8,079 nt of DNA, taken from positions 1 through 8,079 of the forward strand of contig JAFMJA010000120.1 of the NCBI GenBank assembly GCA_017853735.1. The letters are read 5' to 3'. The notes under the pieces are model-generated. The model was not told where the DNA came from. It did no database searches and worked only from the letters and a program-made list of their open reading frames with translations. The position numbers and the translations under genes were made by a program. This document shows positions 1 to 6,899 of the stretch, piece by piece. Within the stretch, counting starts at the first letter, position 1, and each line of letters begins with the position of its first letter. This stretch comes from Burkholderiaceae bacterium (GTDB lineage Bacteria; Pseudomonadota; Gammaproteobacteria; Burkholderiales; Burkholderiaceae_C).

Positions 1-860
1 AGAACCGAGGCAATCGCCAGCACCATCAGCGCCACAGCCGCGGTGTCTTGCCAATGCAAGGCTTCCTGTAGCCACCAGGCCCCGCTGAAAACGCCGACCA
101 GCGGAATGAGCATGACGCTCAGTGTGGAGGCAATTGGCGGCAGATCGCGGGCCAGGGAAAACCAGAGTGCATGGGCGATGCCAAAAATCAAAATCGCATT
201 GAAGATGATGGCGCCCCAGGTCACCGGCAGTGGCATGGTCCACTGCTCGCGCTCAAACAGACTGGACAGCACAGTGATCACGATGCAGGTCAGGGCAGTC
301 ATCCAAAAAGAGATGGTCAGCGTGGGCACAGGGATACGGGTGCGCCGCAACATTTGGGTGCCTACCGCCCAGGCGGCTGCGGCGATCAAGGCGTAGACCA
401 CGCCCAGGGGCCGTCCCGCCAGGTGGGTCAATTCGTGCCAGAGCAAGAGCAACACCCCAATCGTGGCAGCGAGCACGCCTGCCCAAGCACGGGCCTGCAG
501 CCGGGTCCCATAAAAGAAGGCGCCCAGCAATGCTGAAAAAATTGGCATGCTGTAGCCCAGGATGGCAGTGCGCCCGCTGGACAATTCCTTGACCGCAAAA
601 ATGATCAGTACATGCCAGATGAACATATTGGCCACGGCCAGCCAGAACAGCTCACGCCAGTGCGCGCGTGGAATGGCAAACGGGACTTTCATCATCAGCA
701 GTCCCAGGGCCAGCACCGGCAATCCCAGCCACATCGACAGCATGCGAAAGGTCAGGGGCGGGTAATAGCTCACGCCAATTTTCAGGACCGGCCAGTTGAT
801 GCCCCAGATCAGGGTGAGAAAGACAAGGCCGATCAGTTGCTGGCGGGAAAGTATGTGCAT
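1..860 (-). CDS. EamA/DMT-family membrane transporter (C-terminus cut by window edge)
   Basis: Inner-membrane permease of the drug/metabolite transporter superfamily, probably an exporter of amino acids or other small metabolites; the substrate cannot be told from sequence. The reading frame is open on the minus strand from ATG at 860 to the window start, giving 286 residues with about ten hydrophobic helices in two EamA repeats (about residues 9-140 and 152-286). Typical family features are the N-terminal LIWGINWPVLKIG (residues 17-29), the helix-4 segment around SSGRTAILGYSMPIFSALLG (94-113), and STLSVMLIPLVGVFSG (245-260) in the second repeat. Family members are usually around 290-310 residues, so only a short C-terminal tail should be missing. 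An in-frame ATG at 896 would add 12 residues (MPSQIGIRSCPR) and has AGGGAG just upstream, but at too short a spacing. The 860 start fits the usual family N-terminus better. It is divergent from pyrF and no functional link is evident. Confidence 0.9.
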   Translation of the reverse strand, partial: MHILSRQQLIGLVFLTLIWGINWPVLKIGVSYYPPLTFRMLSMWLGLPVLALGLLMMKVPFAIPRAHWRELFWLAVANMFIWHVLIIFAVKELSSGRTAILGYSMPIFSALLGAFFYGTRLQARAWAGVLAATIGVLLLLWHELTHLAGRPLGVVYALIAAAAWAVGTQMLRRTRIPVPTLTISFWMTALTCIVITVLSSLFEREQWTMPLPVTWGAIIFNAILIFGIAHALWFSLARDLPPIASTLSVMLIPLVGVFSGAWWLQEALHWQDTAAVALMVLAIASV

Positions 861-916
861 GCGTGGGCACGATCTTATGCCAATCTGGCTGGGCATGAGC
901 TCCCTACAATAGGCTG
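861..916. promoter_or_regulatory. Divergent gap between EamA transporter and pyrF; possible pyrF -10 box
   Basis: A 56-bp gap separates the two divergent start codons. On the plus strand TACAAT at 905-910 matches the sigma-70 -10 consensus at five of six positions, but no good -35 box lies 16-18 bp upstream. Transcription from this box would begin at about 916-918, on or next to the pyrF ATG at 917, which would make the message leaderless or nearly so. The only Shine-Dalgarno-like bases before pyrF are a weak TAGG at 910-913. On the minus strand a TAAGAT about 10 bases before the transporter ATG is a possible weak -10 box. Both promoter assignments are inference. Confidence 0.3.
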
Positions 917-1756
917 ATGGACTTTCTAGACAAGTTGCGTGCCGCCGAGCGAACCAATGCGTCGCTGCTGTGTGTGGGGCTCGACCCCGAGCCCGCCAGA
1001 TTTCCGCTGGGCATGAGGGGCGACGCGGGCAAGATCTTTGATTTCTGCGCGGCCATTGTGGATGCCACCGCTGACCTGGTGATAGCTTTCAAGCCACAGA
1101 TTGCCTACTTTGCCGCGCATCGGGCCGAAGATCAGCTCGAGCGCCTGATGGCGCATATGCGGCAAAGTGCGCCCGGCATCCCCATTATTCTGGATGCCAA
1201 ACGTGGCGATATTGGCAGCACCGCCGAGCAATACGCCAAGGAAGCCTTCGAGCGCTATGGGGCCGATGCGGTGACCTTGTCGCCCTTCATGGGACTGGAC
1301 TCCATCCTGCCCTACCTCAAGTACCCAGGCAAAGGGGCCTTTCTGCTTTGTCGGACATCCAACCCCGGCGGGGATGATTTGCAGGCCCAGCGCCTGTCAA
1401 GCGTGGAGGGAGAACCCATGCTTTACGAGCATATTGCGCGTCTGGCGCAGGGACCCTGGAATCAGAATGGTCAGCTTGGCTTGGTGGTGGGGGCCACCTA
1501 CCCGGCTGAAATCGAGCGGGTGCGCGCCATCGCGCCAACCCTTCCACTGCTCATTCCTGGTGTGGGCGCGCAAGGAGGAGACGCCAGCGCCACGGTCAAG
1601 GCTGGCTGGCGCAGTGTGGCGGGGCAAACGACGGCGCCTATTGTGGTGAACTCCTCGCGCGCCATCCTCTATGCGGACCCAGGCGCATCTTTTGCCGAGG
1701 CGGCGCGCCGCGAAGCACGCAAGACGCGCGATCTTTTGCAGGCGGCCAAGGGCTGA
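917..1756 (+). CDS. pyrF: Orotidine-5'-phosphate decarboxylase, type 2 (PyrF)
   Basis: Cytosolic enzyme that decarboxylates orotidine 5'-monophosphate to UMP, the last step of de novo pyrimidine synthesis. The 279-residue length and motifs fit the longer type 2 (mycobacterial/betaproteobacterial) group rather than the roughly 240-residue E. coli type. Visible in order are VGLDP at 20-24 (substrate-binding Asp23), AFKPQ at 57-61 (Lys59), the active-site signature DAKRGDIGSTAEQYA at 93-107 with the charged network Asp93, Lys95 and Asp98, LSPFMGLDS at 121-129, and the C-terminal phosphate-binding pieces PGVGAQGGD at 214-222 and NSSRAI at 245-250 (Arg248). All key residues are present, so the enzyme should be active. 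The ATG at 917 gives the usual short lead-in (MDFLDKLRAA) for this family. The ribosome-binding site is poor. The downstream esterase starts 14 bp after the stop and is likely co-transcribed. Confidence 0.97.
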   Translation: MDFLDKLRAAERTNASLLCVGLDPEPARFPLGMRGDAGKIFDFCAAIVDATADLVIAFKPQIAYFAAHRAEDQLERLMAHMRQSAPGIPIILDAKRGDIGSTAEQYAKEAFERYGADAVTLSPFMGLDSILPYLKYPGKGAFLLCRTSNPGGDDLQAQRLSSVEGEPMLYEHIARLAQGPWNQNGQLGLVVGATYPAEIERVRAIAPTLPLLIPGVGAQGGDASATVKAGWRSVAGQTTAPIVVNSSRAILYADPGASFAEAARREARKTRDLLQAAKG

Positions 1757-1770
1757 CTGGCCCGACCCGA

Positions 1771-2724
1771 TTGCGCGTGCAGGAATTTCGTCTCGACCCT
1801 CAGGCCCAGGCGGTATTGGATCGCGCCCGAGCCACTGGCGCGCCGCGGCCAACCAGCCTGCCCCCGGTGCAGGCGCGCCAGGCTTACAAAGGCAGTCGGC
1901 TTCCAACCCAGCCCAAGCCGCGCGCCCTGTCGGTTTGGCGTGAGCTTGAACTCCCCAATGCTGGCGGCCAATTGCCTGTGCGTGAGTACCGGCCGGCTGG
2001 TTGCGCGGCGGATCATGTGCTGCCCGCCCTGGTCTTTTTCCATGGCGGCGGTTGGGTGATCGGGGACCGGGACACCCATGATGTCTTGTGTCGTGATCTG
2101 TGTGATCTGGCTGGCTACGCGGTATTTTCAGTTGACTACCGGCTCGCGCCTGAACACCGGTTTCCCGCGGCAGTAGAGGACGCCGAGACCGCCACCCGCT
2201 GGGTGGCGGAGCGCGCCGCAGAACTGGCCATCGACCCCGCGCGCATTGTTGTCGGCGGCGACAGTGCAGGCGGTAATCTGGCTGCGGTGATTGCCTTGTC
2301 CTTGCGCGGACAAGCTGGCCCCGCCTTGGCGGGACAGCTCCTGATTTATCCGGTCACGGATCAGCATGCCGCCACCGATTCCTGCCGCATTCTCGCCAAT
2401 GGCTACACCCTGACGGCTGCTGATATGGTCTGGTTTCGCAATCACTATCTGGATCAAGGCCAATATGGCGACTGGCGGGCCTCCCCGCTGCTGGCGCCCG
2501 ACCTCACCCGCCTGCCACCGGCGCTGGTGCTGACCGCAGGCTATGACCCCTTGCATGACGAGGGACGGCTGTATGCCGACGCCCTGGCGGAAGCGGGCAA
2601 CGCTGTGCAGTACCTCGACTTTGCACGCCAGATGCATGGCTTTATCGGCATGGGTGGCGTGATCGACGAAGCCAATACCGCGGTTCGCCTGTGCGCCGAC
2701 TGGCTGCGCCAGCGATTGCGCTGA
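1771..2724 (+). CDS. Alpha/beta hydrolase of the hormone-sensitive lipase family (esterase)
   Basis: Probable cytosolic carboxylesterase acting on short-chain esters; the natural substrate is unknown. The 317-residue protein matches the alpha/beta-hydrolase-3 (HSL, family IV) layout: an N-terminal cap region (about 1-85), the oxyanion-hole motif HGGGWVIGD at 91-99, VDYRLAPEHRFPAAVED at 121-137, the nucleophile motif GDSAGGN at 163-169 with Ser165, Asp259 in the AGYDPLHDEG segment, and His289 in MHGF. The catalytic triad Ser-Asp-His is therefore complete. There is no signal peptide. The start is uncertain: TTG at 1771 and GTG at 1777 are both in frame, neither has a clear ribosome-binding site, and no ATG lies near the LDPQAQAVLD segment that normally follows the family's start. 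Translation may depend on coupling to pyrF, whose stop is 14 bp upstream. The pairing with pyrF gives no metabolic clue. Confidence 0.93.
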   Translation: MRVQEFRLDPQAQAVLDRARATGAPRPTSLPPVQARQAYKGSRLPTQPKPRALSVWRELELPNAGGQLPVREYRPAGCAADHVLPALVFFHGGGWVIGDRDTHDVLCRDLCDLAGYAVFSVDYRLAPEHRFPAAVEDAETATRWVAERAAELAIDPARIVVGGDSAGGNLAAVIALSLRGQAGPALAGQLLIYPVTDQHAATDSCRILANGYTLTAADMVWFRNHYLDQGQYGDWRASPLLAPDLTRLPPALVLTAGYDPLHDEGRLYADALAEAGNAVQYLDFARQMHGFIGMGGVIDEANTAVRLCADWLRQRLR

Positions 2725-2779
2725 AATCGACCTGAGAGTGGGAAAAGATTGATCTAACACCAACTCGTGCCATTTCCCC

Positions 2780-2808
2780 TTGGCATCGGCCAGGGTGCGC
2801 ACTAGAGT
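2780..2808 (+). promoter_or_regulatory. Sigma-70-like promoter of the CigR/RcnB-like gene
   Basis: TTGGCA at 2780-2785 (five of six matches to TTGACA) and TAGAGT at 2803-2808 (four of six to TATAAT) are separated by exactly 17 bp. Transcription would begin near 2815, leaving a leader of about 30 bases that contains the AAGGAG ribosome-binding site at 2833-2838. The small dyad TGCCA/TGGCA at 2768-2785 overlaps the -35 box and might be an operator or chance. This gives the small exported protein its own promoter, separate from the esterase gene. Confidence 0.5.
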
Positions 2809-2845
2809 GAGCCAAGTTAATTCTTTTTTCTGAAGGAGCTTGCTC

Positions 2846-3457
2846 ATGGCTGCCACATATCAGCGACAGAAGATTGGCCGTAGTTTGGTAATTGCCCTGA
2901 TGCTGGCGAGTGGCGGGGCCCAGGCTGAAAAGCCTGAGCGCAACGGGCCAGGGCGTGACCAGCCAGGCGCGGCCCAACAGGAGGGGGGCTGGCGCGATTA
3001 CTACCGTGAACGCGAGCAACGCGAGAAACACGAGCGCACTGAACGAGCTGTGCAAGACCGCGCCTGGAACGATTACCACCAGCAGCGTCAGAAGCAAGGC
3101 TACCCATCGCCGCAGCCTGGAGTGGCGGTGGACATCCGGATCGGGGGCTATTTTGGCTATCCACAGCGGGTTGAAGTGGATCGCTATTACGCCGACCAGG
3201 CGCGCAAGGGTCACTGTCCACCGGGGTTGGCCAAGAAGGCCAACGGTTGCCTGCCGCCGGGCCAGGCCAAGGCCTGGGCACTTGGCAAGCCCTTGCCGAG
3301 CAATATCAGTTATTACCCGATCGAGCCGGCTGTTCGGGTCCGGCTCGGGCCGCCACCGGCCGGTCATGAATTCATACGGGTGGCCACCGATATTCTGCTG
3401 ATCGCCATCGGTACCGGAATGGTGATCGATGCCATCGAGGATCTGGGACGGCGCTGA
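2846..3457 (+). CDS. Exported CigR/RcnB-like small protein
   Basis: Likely periplasmic or envelope-anchored protein of 203 residues with unknown function. The start is ATG at 2846, set by a strong AAGGAG at 2833-2838 with seven bases between; an in-frame TTG two codons earlier sits too close to that site. A signal peptide is clear: basic start (RQKIGR), hydrophobic core SLVIALMLASGG (13-24), and an AQA cleavage site after residue 27. A very charged, Arg/Glu/Gln-rich stretch follows (about 48-84, REREQREKHERTERAVQ), probably helical or disordered. The PPGLAKKANGCLPPGQAKAW segment (125-144) resembles the linker found in CigR-like proteins, and the C-terminus (about 174-198, GHEFIRVATDILLIAIGTGM) resembles the RcnB domain. 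Two cysteines (124 and 135) flank the PPGLAKK segment and could form a disulfide in the periplasm. RcnB in E. coli affects nickel/cobalt homeostasis and CigR in Salmonella is linked to virulence control; neither role should be transferred here. Confidence 0.8.
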   Translation: MAATYQRQKIGRSLVIALMLASGGAQAEKPERNGPGRDQPGAAQQEGGWRDYYREREQREKHERTERAVQDRAWNDYHQQRQKQGYPSPQPGVAVDIRIGGYFGYPQRVEVDRYYADQARKGHCPPGLAKKANGCLPPGQAKAWALGKPLPSNISYYPIEPAVRVRLGPPPAGHEFIRVATDILLIAIGTGMVIDAIEDLGRR

Positions 3458-3543
3458 TGCCGGCGCACATCTTGAGGACTATCTTTGCGGTGAAGGTTTA
3501 TGGCAGCAGCCGGTGATCACAGAATTCATGGAGGTATTCGGGC

Positions 3544-4428
3544 TTAATCGTGCAACAGTTCGTGCATCAGCTCACGCACGATTTGCAAGGCGGGCGTAAC
3601 AGTGCGACCTGATAGCCTGACCAGGCCAAAACGCGCCATGGCGTTGAGGCTAGGGCGCATTTCAATTTCTGCCAGGTCTGGCGCAGCCTGGCGAATGGCC
3701 AGGAGCACGGTGTCGCTGCTGCGCACCACCTCGATCAGACTGTGCAGCTCATCGCACTGCAGCGTCACAAACAGATCCGGATGCGCCTGGGGACCGTATA
3801 TGCCCATCAGGATGCGGGCCACCTCATCGCTGAGCGGAGTTGAGGCCATCGGATACTGGGCGAGTTCAGCAAAAGACGCTGCTTGCTGCCTGCTCGTCAG
3901 GGGGTGGCCCTGGCGGCAGAGAAAAGCCCCCCGCATTTCGTGCAAGACCTCCGTGGCCAGGTCCGGCGCTGGCTTGAGTGAGCGTGCATCCACCACCAGC
4001 GCATCGAGCTTGCGCTCCCGCAGGGCGAGGGTCAGCAGCTCGGTGTTTCCTCGGGCGATTTCGATGCGGATCCCCGGGTGCTGCGTGGCCATGCGTCGCA
4101 GCAGGGGCGTCATCAGCATGGCGCCAGGACCCGAGCTCATGCCCAGCCTGACCTGGCCAGCCCGGCCCTCACTGAGCAACTGGCCGGTGGCCTTGATCTC
4201 GTTGGCGCCGTCGATCACTTGCCGGGCCCGTTCTACCACCTGGCGCCCAAAGGGGGTCAGTTCATTGCGCCGGCCAGACCGATCGAACAGGGGCAAACCC
4301 AGCTCCTCCTCCAAGGCCTGGATGCTGCGACTGAGCGCGGGCTGGGTTAGAAACAAGGCCTTGGATGACTTGCTGAAAGAGCCTGTTTCGGCCAGAGACA
4401 ACAGGTGCCGCAGTTGTGCCAGGGTCAT
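3544..4428 (-). CDS. LysR-type transcriptional regulator
   Basis: DNA-binding regulator of 294 residues with the standard LysR plan. The N-terminal winged helix-turn-helix (about 1-62) shows the conserved sequence AETGSFSKSSKALFLTQPAL followed by SRSIQALEEELGLPLFDR, and TPFGRQVVERARQVI begins the linker helix. The rest (about 92-290) is the periplasmic-binding-protein-like effector domain. The ATG at 4428 gives the classic start MTLAQLRHLL; a TTG two codons upstream (4434) is possible but has no better ribosome-binding site. The gene is divergent from the Bug-family binding protein, with 152 bp between starts, so it most likely controls that gene and the amidohydrolase behind it and may also repress itself. 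The effector is unknown, but a carboxylate or N-acyl amino acid is a reasonable guess from the neighbours. The gene converges with the CigR/RcnB-like gene across an 86-bp gap with no clear terminator. Confidence 0.95.
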   Translation of the reverse strand: MTLAQLRHLLSLAETGSFSKSSKALFLTQPALSRSIQALEEELGLPLFDRSGRRNELTPFGRQVVERARQVIDGANEIKATGQLLSEGRAGQVRLGMSSGPGAMLMTPLLRRMATQHPGIRIEIARGNTELLTLALRERKLDALVVDARSLKPAPDLATEVLHEMRGAFLCRQGHPLTSRQQAASFAELAQYPMASTPLSDEVARILMGIYGPQAHPDLFVTLQCDELHSLIEVVRSSDTVLLAIRQAAPDLAEIEMRPSLNAMARFGLVRLSGRTVTPALQIVRELMHELLHD

Positions 4429-4580
4429 GGTCAAAGCTTTGTTAAATATTACTAAAACTCATGATAATTAAAAAAACAATGCATTGGACATCAAGTGAAA
4501 TGATTTTTAACATCAGTTCACCAGTCTCGCTTTTCGGGCTGGCTCGGCAGCGTTCAAGGACGAACAACTTAGGAGTCGCA
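4429..4580. promoter_or_regulatory. Divergent LysR/Bug control region with LysR-type dyad
   Basis: This gap is markedly AT-rich at 4438-4515 compared with the GC-rich genes on both sides. It contains ATCA at 4490-4493 and TGAT at 4501-4504 separated by seven bases, a perfect 15-bp dyad that satisfies the LysR T-N11-A rule (T4491, A4503). Other palindromes are CAAAGCTTTG at 4432-4441, just upstream of the regulator's ATG, and AATGCATT at 4478-4485. A candidate plus-strand promoter is TTGGACA at 4484-4490 with TAACAT at 4508-4513. The dyad would sit in its spacer, so if both are real, binding there would block rather than help transcription. The leader of the Bug gene can fold a short hairpin (CCAG at 4521-4524 with CTGG at 4539-4542, extended by wobble pairs). 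All site functions are inferred. Confidence 0.5.
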
Positions 4581-5573
4581 ATGAATATTTTTCGCAATAT
4601 CTCGAAAACTCTGCTTGTCAGCGTGGCGCTGGCAAGTGGCGCGGTACTGGCGCAGTCATTTCCGGCCAAGCCGGTAACCTTGATGGTTCCCTATCCGGCG
4701 GGCGGCCTGTCCGATGTGATTGCCCGCAAGGTCAATGTCTCTCTGGGCAAGGCGCTGGGACAGCCGGTGCTGGTGGAGAACCTGGGTGGTGCCAGTGGCA
4801 GCATCGCCGCCCAGAAAGTTCTGAGTGCCCCCAGCGATGGCTACAACCTGTTCCAGGGTTCGCCGAACGAGTTGATTTTTGCGCCACTGGCCATCAGCGC
4901 GGTCAAGTACAAATCAGAGGATTTCCGACAAATCCACCGCATTGCCATGTCGCCCATGGCGATCCTGGCCCGCGCCGACCTGCCGGCATCCAATGCCGAT
5001 GAACTCGTGGCATATGCCACCAAGGCGGCCAAAGAGGGCAAGTCAGTGACCTATGGCAGTGTGGGCGTTGGATCCTTCTACCATCTGCTGGGCGAAGAAA
5101 TGAGCAAAAAAGTGGGGGTGCCGATGTTGCACGTGCCCTACAAGGGCATTGCCGATGTGGTCAAAGATCTGCTCGGCGGTCAGGTCGATATCTTCATCAC
5201 ACCCTATGGCACGCCTCAGGCTGAGCTGGCCAAGCAGGGCAAGATCAAGTTTGTCGCGGTGCTCAGCCCGCAACGCCAGCCGCTGATGCCGCAAATCGCT
5301 TCCACCACCGAAAGCAAGGGGCTGCTCAAGACCTTCACCGCGGAAATCGGCACCGGCTACTTTGTCAAGCGCGACACCCCCGAGCCAGTAGTGTCGGTGT
5401 TGCACAAAGCCTTGCAGGCCGTGCTGGGCGACCCCGAGGTGAAAGCCGGGCTGGTGGCTCTGGGCCAGGATACCGCGCCCCTGCAAACTCTGGAAGTAGC
5501 GAATAAAGCCTTCGTCCAGGAAACCGCCACTTACCGGGCCATTGCCAACTCCATCAACCTGCAGCCGCAGTAA
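4581..5573 (+). CDS. Bug-family (TctC) periplasmic solute-binding protein
   Basis: Periplasmic substrate-binding protein of the tripartite tricarboxylate transporter family, 330 residues, the usual length. The start is ATG at 4581, with AGGAG at 4571-4575 and five bases between. The frame is open upstream to 4461, but that part has no ribosome-binding site and lies before the signal peptide. The signal peptide is residues 1-24 (NISKTLLVSVALASGAVLA, cut before QSFPAKP). Family hallmarks are PVTLMVPYPAGGLSDVIAR at 31-49, VENLGGASGSIAA at 65-77 (a variant of the common VENRPGAGG-type loop), TYGSVGVGSFYHLLGE at 157-172 and HVPYKG at 184-189. Known Bug proteins bind carboxylates such as citrate, glutamate, aspartate or nicotinate; the ligand here cannot be read off. 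No TctA or TctB membrane gene is nearby, which is usual for the many orphan Bug genes of Burkholderiales. It is divergent from the LysR gene and precedes the M20 amidohydrolase by about 100 bp. Confidence 0.95.
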   Translation: MNIFRNISKTLLVSVALASGAVLAQSFPAKPVTLMVPYPAGGLSDVIARKVNVSLGKALGQPVLVENLGGASGSIAAQKVLSAPSDGYNLFQGSPNELIFAPLAISAVKYKSEDFRQIHRIAMSPMAILARADLPASNADELVAYATKAAKEGKSVTYGSVGVGSFYHLLGEEMSKKVGVPMLHVPYKGIADVVKDLLGGQVDIFITPYGTPQAELAKQGKIKFVAVLSPQRQPLMPQIASTTESKGLLKTFTAEIGTGYFVKRDTPEPVVSVLHKALQAVLGDPEVKAGLVALGQDTAPLQTLEVANKAFVQETATYRAIANSINLQPQ

Positions 5574-5675
5574 ATGGGACTTCAGCCTGACCATCAGCTC
5601 GAAGGCGTTGTTCATCCGCGTCATAGGACGCTGCACCAGCGCCACGAATTGCATGCCCACCGTGGAGTGACAACA

Positions 5676-6890
5676 TTGACCACCGATCTGCTGGATTCAC
5701 TCCAGGAACGTGCGGCTGAGTTTGTCAATATCCGGCGCGCCATTCACCGACATCCCGAGCTCGCATTCGAGGAGCACCAGACCGCAGCCCTGGTGGCGGA
5801 CAACTTGCGAAGCTGGGGCTACGCGGTTGAACAAGGGATCGGCGGCACCGGGGTGGTGGGCACTCTGGTGCGGGGCAATGGCAAGAAGCGGCTTGGACTT
5901 CGTGCCGACATGGACGCCCTGCCGATCCAGGAAACCAGTGGCGTCGCCTGGCGCAGCGAGCTGCCCGGCATGATGCATGCTTGCGGTCATGACGGGCATA
6001 CCGCCATGTTGCTGGCCGCGGCGCGCCATCTGGCCGAGCGGGGCGACTTCAGCGGCACCCTGCACCTGATTTTTCAACCGGGTGAAGAAGGCGGCGGGGG
6101 TGCGCTGCGCATGATGGAAGATGGCCTGTTTGAGCGCTATCCCTGCGATGCCATCTTTGCCATGCACAACATGCCGGGCATTCCACAAGGAAACCTGGTG
6201 TTGCGCCAGGGTGCGACCATGGCGTCTTCCGATTACGCCACCGTACATCTGCACGGGCTTGGCGGCCATGGCGCCATGCCCCACCTGGCCTGCGACCCGG
6301 TGGTGGCGGCCGCCAGCATTGTGATGGCGCTGCAAACCATTGTCTCGCGCAATGTAGACCCCCAGCTGACGGCAGTGGTCACCGTGGGTGCGATTCAGGC
6401 TGGCCAAGCCAACAATGTGATTGCGGCGCAGGCCCGGCTGGAAATCAGTGTGCGCGCCCTGGATCCGCAAGTGCGTCGGATGCTGGAGCAAAAGGTCAAG
6501 GCGATCGTGACAGCGCAGGCGCAAAGCTTCGGGGTGCAGGCTGAAATCGACTGGCGACCAGGCTATGCGGTGTTGGTGAACACGGAAAAAGAAACCAATA
6601 TTGCCCGCCAGGTAGCGCTTGAATTGATGGGGCGGGATCGGGTAACGCTGCAGGGCCCTGCCTTGACTGGTAGTGAAGACTTTGCGTTCATGCTGGAGCG
6701 GGTGCCGGGCAGTTACCTTTTGATTGGCAATGGGGATGCCACCCACGGCGGCGTAGCGGCCCATGCCTGCATGGTGCACCACCCTGGCTATGATTTCAAC
6801 GACAGCAATATCCCAGTGGGATCGGCCTATTGGGCGCTGCTGGCTGAGCGGTTTTTATCCGATGAAGGGGCTGCTCAATCCCCTGAATAA
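5676..6890 (+). CDS. M20D metallo-amidohydrolase (hippurate hydrolase / N-acyl-L-amino-acid amidohydrolase type)
   Basis: Cytosolic metal-dependent hydrolase that cleaves the amide bond of N-acyl or N-aroyl amino acids to a carboxylic acid and a free amino acid. The 404-residue protein shows the whole M20D pattern: IRRAIHRHPELAFEE at 19-33, LGLRADMDALPI at 73-84, the metal site MHACGHDGHTAML at 100-112 (Cys103, His105), FQPGEEGGGGA at 133-143 (Glu137, Glu138), MHNMPG at 163-168 (His164), the dimerisation-domain GGHGAMPH at 196-203, GSEDFAFML at 332-340, and the C-terminal VHHPGYDFND with the last metal-binding His at 368 or 369. I chose the TTG at 5676 because GGAG at 5664-5667 lies eight bases upstream and the family starts at about this point. 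GTG at 5667 is an alternative, and the ATG at 5574 would add an unlike-family tail. The exact substrate is open: hippurate, N-acetyl amino acids and related amides are all handled by this family. It is probably co-transcribed with the Bug gene. Confidence 0.93.
   Translation: MTTDLLDSLQERAAEFVNIRRAIHRHPELAFEEHQTAALVADNLRSWGYAVEQGIGGTGVVGTLVRGNGKKRLGLRADMDALPIQETSGVAWRSELPGMMHACGHDGHTAMLLAAARHLAERGDFSGTLHLIFQPGEEGGGGALRMMEDGLFERYPCDAIFAMHNMPGIPQGNLVLRQGATMASSDYATVHLHGLGGHGAMPHLACDPVVAAASIVMALQTIVSRNVDPQLTAVVTVGAIQAGQANNVIAAQARLEISVRALDPQVRRMLEQKVKAIVTAQAQSFGVQAEIDWRPGYAVLVNTEKETNIARQVALELMGRDRVTLQGPALTGSEDFAFMLERVPGSYLLIGNGDATHGGVAAHACMVHHPGYDFNDSNIPVGSAYWALLAERFLSDEGAAQSPE
6830..6858 (+). promoter_or_regulatory. 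Possible promoter for the riboswitch-dadA transcript, inside the amidohydrolase gene end
   Basis: TTGGGC at 6830-6835 and TTTTAT at 6853-6858 (each four of six matches to consensus) are 17 bp apart within the last codons of the amidohydrolase gene. Initiation near 6865 would put the riboswitch at the 5' end of the message. The alternative is read-through from the upstream operon. The match is modest and the site is a suggestion only. Confidence 0.25.
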
Positions 6891-6899
6891 ACACGATTC

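Noticed and set aside
2768..2785. TGCCA/TGGCA inverted repeat after the esterase gene, considered as a terminator.
   Set aside because: Only five base pairs and no U-tract; it overlaps the likely -35 box of the next gene instead.
2642..3367. Minus-strand open frame of 241 codons opposite the esterase end and the CigR/RcnB-like gene.
   Set aside because: It spans two plus-strand genes and their promoter and has no family resemblance. The plus-strand gene has a ribosome-binding site, signal peptide and recognisable C-terminus.
3458..3543. Convergent gap searched for a bidirectional terminator.
   Set aside because: No stem longer than a few pairs and no T-rich tail could be found by eye.
4461..4580. 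Extension of the Bug protein to the upstream in-frame ATG at 4461.
   Set aside because: It would put 40 residues before a clean signal peptide, has no ribosome-binding site and overlaps the divergent regulatory region. AGGAG at 4571-4575 points to the ATG at 4581.
5697..6782. Long open frame (361 codons) on the minus strand, antisense to the amidohydrolase gene.
   Set aside because: The plus strand encodes a complete M20D enzyme with all metal ligands. The antisense translation is His/Gln/Arg-rich with no recognisable domain, as expected from GC-rich codon bias.
6866..6884. AGGGG/CCCCT hairpin at the end of the amidohydrolase gene, considered as a terminator.
   Set aside because: The stem is only five pairs with a nine-base loop, lies before the stop codon and has no following U-run.
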